From: an uncultured Lachnospiraceae bacterium
GTDB lineage: Bacteria; Bacillota; Clostridia; Lachnospirales; Lachnospiraceae
Length of the DNA: 11,206 nucleotides
Direction: 5' to 3'
NCBI GenBank assembly: GCA_937916415.1
Contig: CALGGH010000193.1
Span: 1 to 11,206, forward strand
Numbering within the stretch: position 1 is the first letter of the stretch; every line of letters starts with the position of its first letter. The position numbers and the translations under genes are program-made. Below, piece by piece: positions 1 through 6,759 of the stretch. A model generated the notes under the pieces. It was given only the letters and a program-made list of their open reading frames with translations. It was not told the DNA's origin and made no database searches.

Positions 1-226
1 TTATCGTCCACTGCTCGGGCAGATTGATAAATTCCCACTCGCCGCCGCCTTTTCTACTGCGGTGGTAATGCGCGTTTTTCTTCTTCCACGCCGGATGGTC
101 GTATCCCGAATCCCATATTACCTGCGGATCCGGACGCACCAGAATATAATTTCCCCAACGCTCAAGCTTCTCCCCGCCCGAGCAGTCGAGCACCTCGTAA
201 TCCTTCCACTTATCTGCAACTATCAT
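1..226 (-). CDS. Class I SAM-dependent methyltransferase, N-terminal part (RlmI/COG1092-like)
   Basis: Partial gene: it starts at 226 on the minus strand and runs off the left edge after 75 codons without a stop. The protein begins MIVADKWKDYEVLDCSGGEK and continues with ERWGNYILVRPDPQVIWD (about residues 22-39), then a KGGGEWEFINLPEQW block (about 60-74). From memory, this GEKLERWG...RPDPQ...W pattern is the N-terminus of the short class I SAM methyltransferases of Clostridia annotated next to RlmI (23S rRNA m5C methyltransferase). The catalytic Rossmann part lies outside the window, so neither the SAM-binding motif nor the substrate can be checked. The start is supported by GGAG about 9 bases upstream and a TATAAT box at 271-276. 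It is divergent from the NhaC gene. The family call is fairly good; the target (rRNA or other) is inference. Confidence 0.68.
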   Translation of the reverse strand, partial: MIVADKWKDYEVLDCSGGEKLERWGNYILVRPDPQVIWDSGYDHPAWKKKNAHYHRSRKGGGEWEFINLPEQWTI

Positions 227-270
227 CTATGTATCTCCGATTTTTTTTCACTGTTCCTTTGCACACTTCG

Positions 271-276
271 ATTATA
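271..276 (-). promoter_or_regulatory. -10 box for the methyltransferase gene
   Basis: Read on the minus strand this is a perfect TATAAT. A weak -35 (TGGCGA, three of six matches) sits 17 bases upstream at 294-299. The implied transcript start is near 264, giving a 5' leader of about 38 bases that includes the GGAG ribosome binding site. Two 12-bp direct repeats lie immediately upstream of the -35 (301-327). Confidence 0.55.
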
Positions 277-300
277 CACAAAAGGCATTTTTATCGCCAC

Positions 301-327
301 CCTTTTTCACCTCAACCTTTTTCACCT
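301..327. repeat. Two 12-bp direct repeats upstream of the methyltransferase promoter
   Basis: CCTTTTTCACCT occurs at 301-312 and again at 316-327, a 15-base period. Read toward the methyltransferase gene this is AGGTGAAAAAGG twice. The pair sits just upstream of the predicted -35, where activators that bind direct repeats usually dock. The A-tract content would also suit an UP-like or bent region. No regulator is identified. Confidence 0.5.
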
Positions 328-402
328 TATTCAAGTCACCCTATCGCCGGGGAGACTTATACAGTTAATCAGTCTTTCCTTAAAACCCTCCGGGGGATGG
401 CA

Positions 403-443
403 CGGATTTTCAAGGGAAATTGCTGCTTCGCAGCGAAAATCCG
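403..443. other. Composite stem-loop
   Basis: CGGATTTTC (403-411) pairs perfectly over 9 bp with GAAAATCCG (435-443). Inside lies a second stem, GCTGC (422-426) with GCAGC (430-434), closed by a three-base loop, with a 10-base bulge (412-421) on the left side. No T-run follows, so it does not look like a terminator. It may be the apex of a mobile palindromic element or part of the NhaC leader. Confidence 0.55.
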
Positions 444-446
444 GCC

Positions 447-474
447 AGGAAAACGCTTTGATCAGCGTTTTCTT
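447..474. other. Strong stem-loop, possible attenuator or operator
   Basis: AGGAAAACGCT (447-457) pairs with AGCGTTTTCTT (464-474) over 11 bp with one G-T pair, around the six-base loop TTGATC. A five-T run follows only after about nine bases (483-487), so it is not a textbook intrinsic terminator. Its location directly before the NhaC leader suggests a regulatory role or a bidirectional stop. Confidence 0.5.
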
Positions 475-525
475 AGTCAGATATTTTTAAAGATTTGTTG
501 CATCTAAGGAGGATAAAAGGTAATC

Positions 526-609
526 TATATAGGTGCGTTGTAACGATGAGGATTTGTCGGGGACGCAAAGCGAAAAGTTTGCCGAGGAAAGGAAATCACA
601 GGCTTCCCC
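526..609 (+). ncRNA. Structured leader of the NhaC gene, candidate unclassified riboswitch
   Basis: Visible elements are AGGTGCG (531-537), GGGGACGCAAAGC (559-571) and GCCGAGG (581-587). GGGGA (559-563) can pair with TCCCC (605-609), and inside that GCAAA (565-569) pairs with TTTGC (578-582) around an eight-base loop. The 13-mer GGGGACGCAAAGC equals the conserved central strand of the GEMM-I (c-di-GMP-I) riboswitch as I recall it, but the other GEMM strands are absent. AGGTGCG, GGGGA and GCCGA-G also recall the 5' half of the lysine riboswitch, which is known to control NhaC-superfamily lysine transporters (LysW), but the 3' half and closing P1 stem are missing. A degenerate or novel leader is possible. 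Confidence 0.3.
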
Positions 610-639
610 AAAACAAAATAAATAAGTGGTGGTGGAGCA

Positions 640-2280
640 ATGTTAGACAGTATTAAGAAGAAAAAACTGATTATAGCCGGATTGGCTCTGGTCGCGTTCT
701 ATGTGGTGTCAGGAATACTTATAGTCGGATGCGGGGTGGAGCCAAAGGAGAGTTTTTGGGCACTTCTTCCGCCGATAATCGCGATCGCGCTGGCGCTGAT
801 CACCAAAGAGGTGTATTCATCTCTTTTCATCGGCATCGTGTGCGGAGGCCTGCTCTACTCCGGATTTAGCTTTACCGGCACGATGGAGCACGTATTCGTG
901 GATGGCATGATCGCGCAACTGTCCGACGGATGGAACGTCGGAATCCTCATTTTCCTGGTGGTCCTGGGCAGCATGGTCATGCTGATGAACCGCGCTGGCG
1001 GCTCGGCTGCCTTCGGACGGTGGAGCGTTGAGCACGTCAAGACCAAGGTGGGCGCACAGGTTGCCACGATCATCCTTGGCGTACTGATCTTCATTGATGA
1101 CTATTTCAACTGCCTTACCGTAGGCTCGGTCATGAGGCCCCTTACTGACAAGCACAGGATCTCCAGGGAAAAGCTGGCTTACCTGATAGACGCCACCGCC
1201 GCACCGGTCTGCATCATCGCGCCGATCTCGTCATGGGCTGCCGCGGTCACCGGATTCGTGGACGGAGCAAACGGCCTTACCCTTTTCGTGAGGGCGATAC
1301 CTTATAATTTCTACGCGTTCCTTACACTGGCGATGATGTTCACGCTGACCTTTGCCAAATATGATTACGGCCCGATGAGAAGGGCCGAGCAGGAAGCATT
1401 CAAGTCAGAACTGCTGGACAAGATTAATGACAAACTGCCCGAACCCAGCATCACCGGCGCGGAGGATCAGCCGAATCCTCCGATCTCTCCCAGGGGCAAG
1501 GTGATCCATCTCGTGCTTCCGATCGTGCTGCTGATCACGTGCTGCGTCATCGGCATGATCTATACGGGCGGATTCTTTGAAGGAGAAGATTTCATCACTG
1601 CATTTTCAAACTCTGATGCTTCTGTCGGACTGGTATATGGTTCCGTCATGGCGCTGCTGATCACGATCATCTTTTTCCTGTGCACCGGGGTGCTGGGCTT
1701 CTCGGAATGCATGAACGCGATCCCCGAGGGCTTCAAGAGCATGGTGCCCGCGATCCTGATCCTTACGTTTGCGTGGACGCTTAAGGCCATGACCGATTCG
1801 CTCGGAGCTGCCACCTACGTGGCCGGTCTGGTGGAGAACATCGCCGACAACCGTGCGATCATGAGCTTCCTGCCGGCATTTGTATTCCTGGTAGGCACGT
1901 TCCTGGCATTTGCTACCGGTACGTCATGGGGCACCTTCGGCATACTGATCCCGATCGTCGTCAACGTCTTCGGCGCGGATCTTAACAATGAGCTGATGAT
2001 AATCGCCATTTCGGCCTGCATGGCAGGCGCCGTCTGCGGCGATCACTGCTCGCCGATCTCCGACACGACAATCATGGCCAGTGCCGGCGCTCAGTGCAAT
2101 CACATCAATCACGTATCGACGCAGCTGCCCTATGCCCTGACGGCAGCAGGCGTATCGTTCGTGGCATATATAATCGCGGGTTTCGTGCGCAACTGGATCG
2201 TGAGCCTGCCGGTGGGCATACTGATGATGGTCGGAGTCCTGATCGGAATCAAAAAGTTTGCCGCGCCCAAGGAAGTATAG
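640..2280 (+). CDS. Na+/H+ antiporter, NhaC family
   Basis: A 546-residue polytopic membrane protein of the NhaC family (COG1757, PF03553). These proteins exchange Na+ (or another cation or solute) for H+ across the cytoplasmic membrane; some relatives move lactate/malate or lysine, so the substrate is not certain. Family signatures are FIDDYFNCLTVG (151-162) followed by RPLTDKHRISREKLAYLID, the glycine-rich ATGTSWGTFG (425-434), and CGDHCSPISDTTI (466-478) in the C-terminal half. A hydrophilic loop at about 241-288 separates two hydrophobic halves, consistent with the usual inverted repeat. Roughly 11-13 membrane segments can be seen. The start is ATG with an imperfect GGTGG at 628-632; the closer GGAG at 634-637 is only two bases from ATG, so initiation may be weak. 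The long leader with several hairpins suggests RNA-level control. Confidence 0.9.
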   Translation: MLDSIKKKKLIIAGLALVAFYVVSGILIVGCGVEPKESFWALLPPIIAIALALITKEVYSSLFIGIVCGGLLYSGFSFTGTMEHVFVDGMIAQLSDGWNVGILIFLVVLGSMVMLMNRAGGSAAFGRWSVEHVKTKVGAQVATIILGVLIFIDDYFNCLTVGSVMRPLTDKHRISREKLAYLIDATAAPVCIIAPISSWAAAVTGFVDGANGLTLFVRAIPYNFYAFLTLAMMFTLTFAKYDYGPMRRAEQEAFKSELLDKINDKLPEPSITGAEDQPNPPISPRGKVIHLVLPIVLLITCCVIGMIYTGGFFEGEDFITAFSNSDASVGLVYGSVMALLITIIFFLCTGVLGFSECMNAIPEGFKSMVPAILILTFAWTLKAMTDSLGAATYVAGLVENIADNRAIMSFLPAFVFLVGTFLAFATGTSWGTFGILIPIVVNVFGADLNNELMIIAISACMAGAVCGDHCSPISDTTIMASAGAQCNHINHVSTQLPYALTAAGVSFVAYIIAGFVRNWIVSLPVGILMMVGVLIGIKKFAAPKEV

Positions 2281-2311
2281 TAAAATTAACGTCGAAGCAT
2301 ATGAAAAAGGA

Positions 2312-2350
2312 CGGCGTCATGACCGGTTTTTGCCAGACCGGGTGACGCCG
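2312..2350 (+). other. Two-tier hairpin between the NhaC and permease genes
   Basis: CGGCGTCA (2312-2319) pairs with TGACGCCG (2343-2350) over 8 bp, and inside CCGGT (2323-2327) pairs with ACCGG (2337-2341). The nearest T-run (2367-2372) is 16 bases further on, so termination is doubtful. It could be a partial terminator, a 3'-end stabiliser for the NhaC transcript, or a structure controlling the next gene, whose ribosome binding site begins eight bases after the stem. Confidence 0.5.
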
Positions 2351-2358
2351 GTGAGATT

Positions 2359-2373
2359 GGAGGTGGTTTTTTG
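2359..2373 (+). promoter_or_regulatory. Ribosome binding site that decides a TTG start
   Basis: GGAGGTGG (2359-2366) lies directly before TTG at 2371-2373, with seven bases between GGAGG and TTG. No ATG or GTG in this frame is better placed, and the first in-frame ATG is 58 codons downstream without a Shine-Dalgarno sequence. The TTG start is therefore preferred for the first permease. Confidence 0.7.
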
Positions 2374-3807
2374 TCAAGGGAAAAGACCGGCGATAGGGTT
2401 TATTATCCCTATAGGTTCTTGGCGCTTTTGTTGTTTGTCCTTCTGTTTTTGCCTGCACTTAATCCTGCCAGGATAAGCAGCCTGATCAACAAGAGCACGT
2501 CACTGCTCACTGCGGCCATATCGTATGGCCGCCTTACGGAAAACATGGGGCGTGCGTTTAACAAGGGCTGGATACTGGAGAGCACCATGAAACTTGTCAG
2601 GTGGTCTGCCGTCGGGATAGACTTAGGCATCCTGGCTGCGGCTGCAGGAGCCTGCCTGTCGCTTGGCAATCGCAGGTGCAGGCTGATTGCCAACCTCATG
2701 AGCCTGGCCGGCGGCGTGTTGGGCGCCGTCAGCATGCTGGGCATACGGTCCGCATACGTTCAGATATCCGCCACTTCCAAGCCGGACAAGGTGGGGCCCA
2801 TCCTGCCCGGATCGTATATGCTATTGCTGGTTCTCTTTGTCCTGATGACGGCGGTTTCCATCGCGGAGCTCATCCTGTGCGAGAGACCCGCGAAGGGCGA
2901 GAAATTCTTCATGGAGGAGAAGTACAGGCTTTTCCTTCTGCTTTTGCCCTTCATCATACTGACGTTCGTTTTCTCATACCTGCCCCTGTGGGGACTCAGG
3001 TACGCTTTCTTTGATTACAAGTCGGGCGACACCCTGTCCATGGACAAGTTCGTCGGCTTCAAATGGTTCGCCATGCTGGTGCGCAACAAGCAGACCCGCA
3101 GCGACATAGTCAGGGTGCTTAAGAACACTTTGGCCATGTCGGGACTGGGATTGCTGACTTCATGGTGTCCCATGGCATTTGCGATCTTTCTTTCGGAGAT
3201 CAAGAACACCAGGTTCAGGAGATTCGTCCAGACCTTCACCACGATCCCCAACTTCATATCCTGGGTGTTGGTTTTTGCCATCGCCTTCTGCATCTTTTCC
3301 ACGGACGGATTCATCAGCTCCCTGATGATGAACGTGGGAGCATGGAGTCAGGGCAGGAACTTCCTGATGGACGGTTCGCATACATGGCTCAAGATGCTGC
3401 TGTGGGGCATGTGGAAGGGCCTCGGCTGGAGCGCCATCATATACATAGCGGGCATCTCCGGCATAGACCAGACCCTGTATGAGGCAGCCACGGTGGACGG
3501 CGCCGGACGGTTCCAGAGGATGTGGCACGTGACGGTGCCGGGCCTGATGCCCACGTTCTTCGTGCTTTTCCTGATGGCAGTGGCAGGAGCGCTTAACAAC
3601 GGACTTGACCAGTACCTCGTGTTTGAGAACACGTCCAACACCAATGCCATCCAGGTACTGGATCTGTACGTATACAAGATGGGCATCGTGAACGGTTCGA
3701 TCCCCTTCTCGACGGCGGTCGGAATGCTCAAGAGCGTGGTCAGCGTCGTGCTGTTGTTCCTGGCCAACAACGTGTCCAAGAGGCTGAGGGGCGAAACCAT
3801 CATTTGA
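2371..3807 (+). CDS. ABC sugar transporter permease, LplB/CUT1 type, with extra N-terminal membrane domain
   Basis: Integral membrane subunit of a carbohydrate ABC importer (LplB-like, COG4209; binding-protein-dependent transport domain). The permease proper begins near M181 (MEEKYRLFLLLLPFIILTF) and runs about 298 residues, the usual size for LplB. The EAA loop that contacts the ATPase is EAATVDGAGRFQRMWHVTVPG (371-391), with the expected conserved glycine. Residues 1-180 are extra: about four hydrophobic segments (near 16-31, 78-97, 105-123, 148-169) with a 46-residue loop after the first. I do not recognise this domain. An internal start at M181 (ATG 2911) is possible, but only a weak AGGGCGAG lies about 10 bases upstream, while the TTG start has a strong site. 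The next permease follows 12 bases after the stop, indicating an operon. Confidence 0.88.
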   Translation: MSREKTGDRVYYPYRFLALLLFVLLFLPALNPARISSLINKSTSLLTAAISYGRLTENMGRAFNKGWILESTMKLVRWSAVGIDLGILAAAAGACLSLGNRRCRLIANLMSLAGGVLGAVSMLGIRSAYVQISATSKPDKVGPILPGSYMLLLVLFVLMTAVSIAELILCERPAKGEKFFMEEKYRLFLLLLPFIILTFVFSYLPLWGLRYAFFDYKSGDTLSMDKFVGFKWFAMLVRNKQTRSDIVRVLKNTLAMSGLGLLTSWCPMAFAIFLSEIKNTRFRRFVQTFTTIPNFISWVLVFAIAFCIFSTDGFISSLMMNVGAWSQGRNFLMDGSHTWLKMLLWGMWKGLGWSAIIYIAGISGIDQTLYEAATVDGAGRFQRMWHVTVPGLMPTFFVLFLMAVAGALNNGLDQYLVFENTSNTNAIQVLDLYVYKMGIVNGSIPFSTAVGMLKSVVSVVLLFLANNVSKRLRGETII

Positions 3808-3819
3808 CGGAGGTATGAA

Positions 3820-4794
3820 ATGGCCAAAACAAAACAGGAAAAAATAGATGCGAGGGTCGAGAGACAGTATTACAGGACGCACAAGTCCGCGATACGCCTC
3901 AAGCCGTCTGATTACGTGTTCAACGTGATCAATTATGCGGTGTTTGCGGCATTCACCATCATATGCATCTTTCCGTTTTACTATCTTTTTATCAATACAA
4001 TATCGGATAACTCCCTGGTTCAGAGGGGTCTGATCAACTTCATTCCCCGGGGGCTTAACCTGGACAATTACGTCCGCATACTGCAGGTCAATGACCTGTT
4101 CAGGTCCATCGGAGTGACCTTTGCCAGGACCGTGCTTGGCACCGCACTGATGGTTGGGGCCAGCGCCCTGGTGGGATATCTGGTTACCCGGCAGGAGATG
4201 TGGGGACGCTCTTTCTGGTACCGGTTCATAGTGGTCACGATGTATTTCAATGCCGGCATCATTCCGTGGTTCCTCAACATGGCCATGCTCGGACTGACCA
4301 ATAATTTCCTCGCATACGTGATTCCCGGCATAGTGGCGCCCTACAACATCATCCTGGTCAAGACCTACATAGAGTCATCCATTCCCCTGGAACTCCAGGA
4401 GAGCGCCAAGCTGGATGGAGCCACGTCACTGCAGATATTCGGCAGGGTGATCTGGCCGCTGTCCAAGCCGATACTGGCCACCATAGCGATCTTTGGAGCC
4501 GTGGGACAGTGGAATTCGTTTCAGGATTCGCTGATACTCATGCAGTCCGCTCCGCAGTACTACACGCTGCAGCACAGGCTCTACATTTACCTGAATACCA
4601 CCAGCAACCTGGCGGCACTCATGAGTGCGGGATCGACCTCCGGCATCAGTCAGTCCATATTGGAATCGGCGCTTAACGGCAAGGTCATCAAGTATACGAT
4701 ATCAATGGTCACGATCATACCGATACTCTGCGTATACCCTTTCATGCAGAGATATTTTGAAAAAGGTATAATGCTGGGAGCTGTCAAGGGATAG
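3820..4794 (+). CDS. ABC sugar transporter permease, YtcP/AraQ (CUT1) type
   Basis: Second membrane subunit of the same importer (COG0395), 324 residues with six predicted membrane segments, beginning with FNVINYAVFAAFTIICIFPF (34-53). The EAA loop is ESAKLDGATSLQIFGRVIWP (194-213), matching the cytoplasmic ATPase-docking loop of CUT1 permeases. MYFNAGIIPW (141-150) and YFEKGIMLGAVKG at the C-terminus are typical of the subgroup that works with LplB-type partners and large lipoprotein binding proteins. The N-terminus is a charged cytoplasmic tail of about 30 residues. The start is ATG with GGAGG at 3809-3813, 12 bases after the first permease, so the two are co-translated and presumably form the heterodimeric channel. 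The sugar cannot be told from sequence; oligosaccharides or uronate polymers are common for the group. Confidence 0.92.
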   Translation: MAKTKQEKIDARVERQYYRTHKSAIRLKPSDYVFNVINYAVFAAFTIICIFPFYYLFINTISDNSLVQRGLINFIPRGLNLDNYVRILQVNDLFRSIGVTFARTVLGTALMVGASALVGYLVTRQEMWGRSFWYRFIVVTMYFNAGIIPWFLNMAMLGLTNNFLAYVIPGIVAPYNIILVKTYIESSIPLELQESAKLDGATSLQIFGRVIWPLSKPILATIAIFGAVGQWNSFQDSLILMQSAPQYYTLQHRLYIYLNTTSNLAALMSAGSTSGISQSILESALNGKVIKYTISMVTIIPILCVYPFMQRYFEKGIMLGAVKG

Positions 4795-4804
4795 GCAGCA
4801 TGCT

Positions 4805-4834
4805 GTCCGACCCGGACGGAGCCGGATGTCTCCG
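4805..4834 (+). other. Pair of small hairpins between permease and binding-protein genes
   Basis: GTCCG (4805-4809) pairs with CGGAC (4813-4817) around three bases, and CGGAG (4817-4821) pairs with CTCCG (4830-4834) around eight. They share base 4817, so they are partly exclusive. No T-run follows. Such structures often protect the upstream or downstream mRNA end and allow unequal expression of permeases and binding protein. Confidence 0.35.
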
Positions 4835-4842
4835 CAGGTCAG

Positions 4843-4870
4843 ATGAAGCAGGATCCCGGCCTGATATAAT
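4843..4870 (+). promoter_or_regulatory. Extended -10 promoter for the binding-protein gene
   Basis: TGATATAAT at 4862-4870 is a perfect TATAAT with the extended TGn element. The -35 is poor (ATGAAG at 4843-4848, three of six matches, 16-base spacer), which extended -10 promoters tolerate. The transcript would start near 4877, with AAGGAGG at 4882-4888 before ATG 4895. This would let the binding protein be made in excess over the permeases. Confidence 0.55.
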
Positions 4871-4894
4871 TTCTATTCAAAAAGGAGGAAAACT

Positions 4895-6721
4895 ATGAAA
4901 AAGAAACTGATCTCGCTGCTTCTGGCAGGTTCAATGGTACTGGGCCTGACGGCATGCGGAGGCTCGGCTGCTGACACGCCCGCACCGGCGGACGCCGGCA
5001 CGGAAGCCGAGACTGCAACCGAAAGTACCGATGCGGCCTCCACCGGGACGGCTGACGTGACCGCGGTGGAGAACGTGGCCACTGAGACGCCCGATGAGGA
5101 GGACATCTCAGACATCATTCCGTCCGAGACCGTCACGCTGGACGTATATGATCAGCTGGCCAACTATTCCGGCGAGCAGACCGGCTGGTTCGGACAGATC
5201 ATGCTGGAGAAGTTCAACGTTAAGCTCAACATCATCCCTGAGTCGGACGGTACCTATGACACGCGAATGGAATCCGGCAACCTGGGCGATCTCGTGATCT
5301 GGGGCAATGACTCCGATCAGTACGTCGAGGCGGTCAACAAGGGGATGCTCTTTGACTGGGAAGAGGATGACATACTGGCTGACTACGGCACGTACATCAA
5401 TGACAACATGCAGAAGGCCCTGGCCAAGAACCGCAACCTAAATCCCGACGGCAAGATCCATGGATACGGTTTCGCAGTGGCCACTTCCGCCGCCGATGCA
5501 GGTTCCATGATGTATACCTGGGACCTGAGATTTGACCTGTATCAGGAGCTGGGATGCCCTGAGATCAAGAACTATGATGATCTCGTGGACGTGCTCAAGC
5601 AGATGAAGGAGATCTGTCCCACCGACGACAACGGCAATCCGACCTATGGCGTGTCCCTCTTCAATGACTGGGACGGAAACATGGTCATGTACGTGAAGTC
5701 CACCGCATCGGCCTACATGGGCGGAGACGAGTTCGGGTTCGGTCTGTATGATCCCGCAACCCAGAAGTTCACCGGATGCCTGGAGGAGAACGGACCCTAT
5801 TATGAGGCCCTGAAGTTCTACAACAAGCTGTATCAGGAGGGACTGCTCGATCCTGACTCCCAGACACAGGGTTACAACGGCATGAACGAGGATTACTTAA
5901 ACGGAACCGCATTCCTGAACGTGTTCAACTTCATGGGATCCGCACTGTACAATACTCCCGATCACCTGGCAGCAGGCAAGATGATGTGTCCCGTCAAGCC
6001 CACCGAGGCAAAGCCCATCCGTTACGGACTGAACGTATACGGCGGCAACCGTATCTGGTCCATCGGTGAAAATACCCAGTATCCCGAGCTGTGCATGGCC
6101 ATCCTTAACTGGCTGTCCACTCCCGAGGGACGCATGACGGCTGAGTACGGCCCCAAGGATCTGTGCTGGTATTATGATGATGACGGATACACACACTTCA
6201 CCGAGCTTGGCCAGGCTGCCAAGACCGACATCACCACCCCCATGGGAGCTCCTTACAGCGGAACCTTCGATGACGGATCCTTCAAGATGAACAATGAGAC
6301 CTGGTCACTGGATACCAGGAACCCCGATTCCAACGGTGAGACCTACAACTACCTCAACTGGGCAAGTTATTCCACTGAGGCAGGCAGCGACATCGAGAAG
6401 CAGTGGAGGGAATGGGCAGGCGCCGACACTCCTGATCTCTACTTCGATAAGCTGGGCACCTATACTGTTTCTCCCGGAACCACCTATTCCGAGGGCTTAA
6501 GGGATGATGAACTGCAGGCAAAATGGGATCAGGTTGCCGAGTGCGTCAAGACCAACACCTGGAAGGCCATCTACGCAAGCTCGGATGATGAATTCGAGAA
6601 GATATTTGCCGACATGGTTTCACAGGCTACTGAGTATGGATATGCTGACTGCGTTGCATGGAGCGAGAACGAGGCTTCCATCCGTGCCGCCGCTGAAGAT
6701 GCAGCCATGGCTGATAATTGA
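4895..6721 (+). CDS. Extracellular sugar-binding lipoprotein of the ABC importer
   Basis: Substrate-binding subunit (family 1 solute-binding protein, COG1653, LplA-like), 608 residues, longer than the common 400-450 but normal for LplA-type partners of LplB permeases. The signal peptide MKKKLISLLLAGSMVLGLTAC ends in a lipobox with the lipidated cysteine at C21, so the mature protein is membrane-anchored on the outside. Residues 22-75 are an Ala/Thr/Asp/Glu-rich flexible linker. The binding fold starts about 78 (VTLDVYDQLANY) and includes GDLVIWGNDSDQY (131-143). Many Trp, Tyr, Asn and Asp residues suit carbohydrate binding. The ribosome binding site is AAGGAGG, seven bases before ATG. It is last in the cassette, 100 bases after the second permease, with its own likely promoter. 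No ATPase gene follows, so a shared ATPase is inferred. Confidence 0.92.
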   Translation: MKKKLISLLLAGSMVLGLTACGGSAADTPAPADAGTEAETATESTDAASTGTADVTAVENVATETPDEEDISDIIPSETVTLDVYDQLANYSGEQTGWFGQIMLEKFNVKLNIIPESDGTYDTRMESGNLGDLVIWGNDSDQYVEAVNKGMLFDWEEDDILADYGTYINDNMQKALAKNRNLNPDGKIHGYGFAVATSAADAGSMMYTWDLRFDLYQELGCPEIKNYDDLVDVLKQMKEICPTDDNGNPTYGVSLFNDWDGNMVMYVKSTASAYMGGDEFGFGLYDPATQKFTGCLEENGPYYEALKFYNKLYQEGLLDPDSQTQGYNGMNEDYLNGTAFLNVFNFMGSALYNTPDHLAAGKMMCPVKPTEAKPIRYGLNVYGGNRIWSIGENTQYPELCMAILNWLSTPEGRMTAEYGPKDLCWYYDDDGYTHFTELGQAAKTDITTPMGAPYSGTFDDGSFKMNNETWSLDTRNPDSNGETYNYLNWASYSTEAGSDIEKQWREWAGADTPDLYFDKLGTYTVSPGTTYSEGLRDDELQAKWDQVAECVKTNTWKAIYASSDDEFEKIFADMVSQATEYGYADCVAWSENEASIRAAAEDAAMADN

Positions 6722-6759
6722 ATGTCAGGGAACGCTGATTGAAGCCTTTTTCGTAAAAA

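Larger units (their letters stand above)
227..639. other. 413-base divergent intergenic region
   Basis: No convincing gene is present; the open frames here have low-complexity, shadow-like products and no good ribosome binding sites. The left third holds the methyltransferase promoter and its direct repeats. The middle holds two strong stem-loops (403-443 and 447-474). The right third (about 526-609) is a structured leader in front of the NhaC gene. The NhaC promoter could not be fixed; the best candidate is TTGATC at 458-463, 16 bases, GATATT at 480-485, but it overlaps the second hairpin. Confidence 0.7.

Noticed and set aside
62..490. 142-codon open frame on the plus strand in the left gap.
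   Set aside because: It overlaps the methyltransferase gene antisense and then runs through the promoter and hairpins. It has no ribosome binding site and a composition unlike a real protein.
504..520. CTAAGGAGGATAAAAGG as the ribosome binding site of a short leader peptide.
   Set aside because: The AAGGAGG is perfect, but no ATG, GTG or TTG follows at usable spacing; the next codons do not open a credible reading frame.
526..640. A firm call of lysine or c-di-GMP-I riboswitch.
   Set aside because: Only parts of each consensus are present; the closing P1 stem and half of the conserved strands are missing. It is kept as an unclassified candidate.
2258..2476. Short open frames between the NhaC and permease genes.
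   Set aside because: They start inside NhaC or run across the hairpin and into the permease in another frame, without a Shine-Dalgarno sequence.
2911..3807. Annotating the first permease from ATG 2911 as a standard 298-residue LplB.
   Set aside because: The frame upstream is open to a well-placed TTG with GGAGGTGG, and the extension has clear membrane segments. The internal site has only a weak ribosome binding site. It remains a possible alternative.
3160..3882. 240-codon open frame on the minus strand.
   Set aside because: It lies antisense to the conserved permease. Its His/Val/Gln-rich product is the typical mirror of a membrane protein gene, and no ribosome binding site is present.
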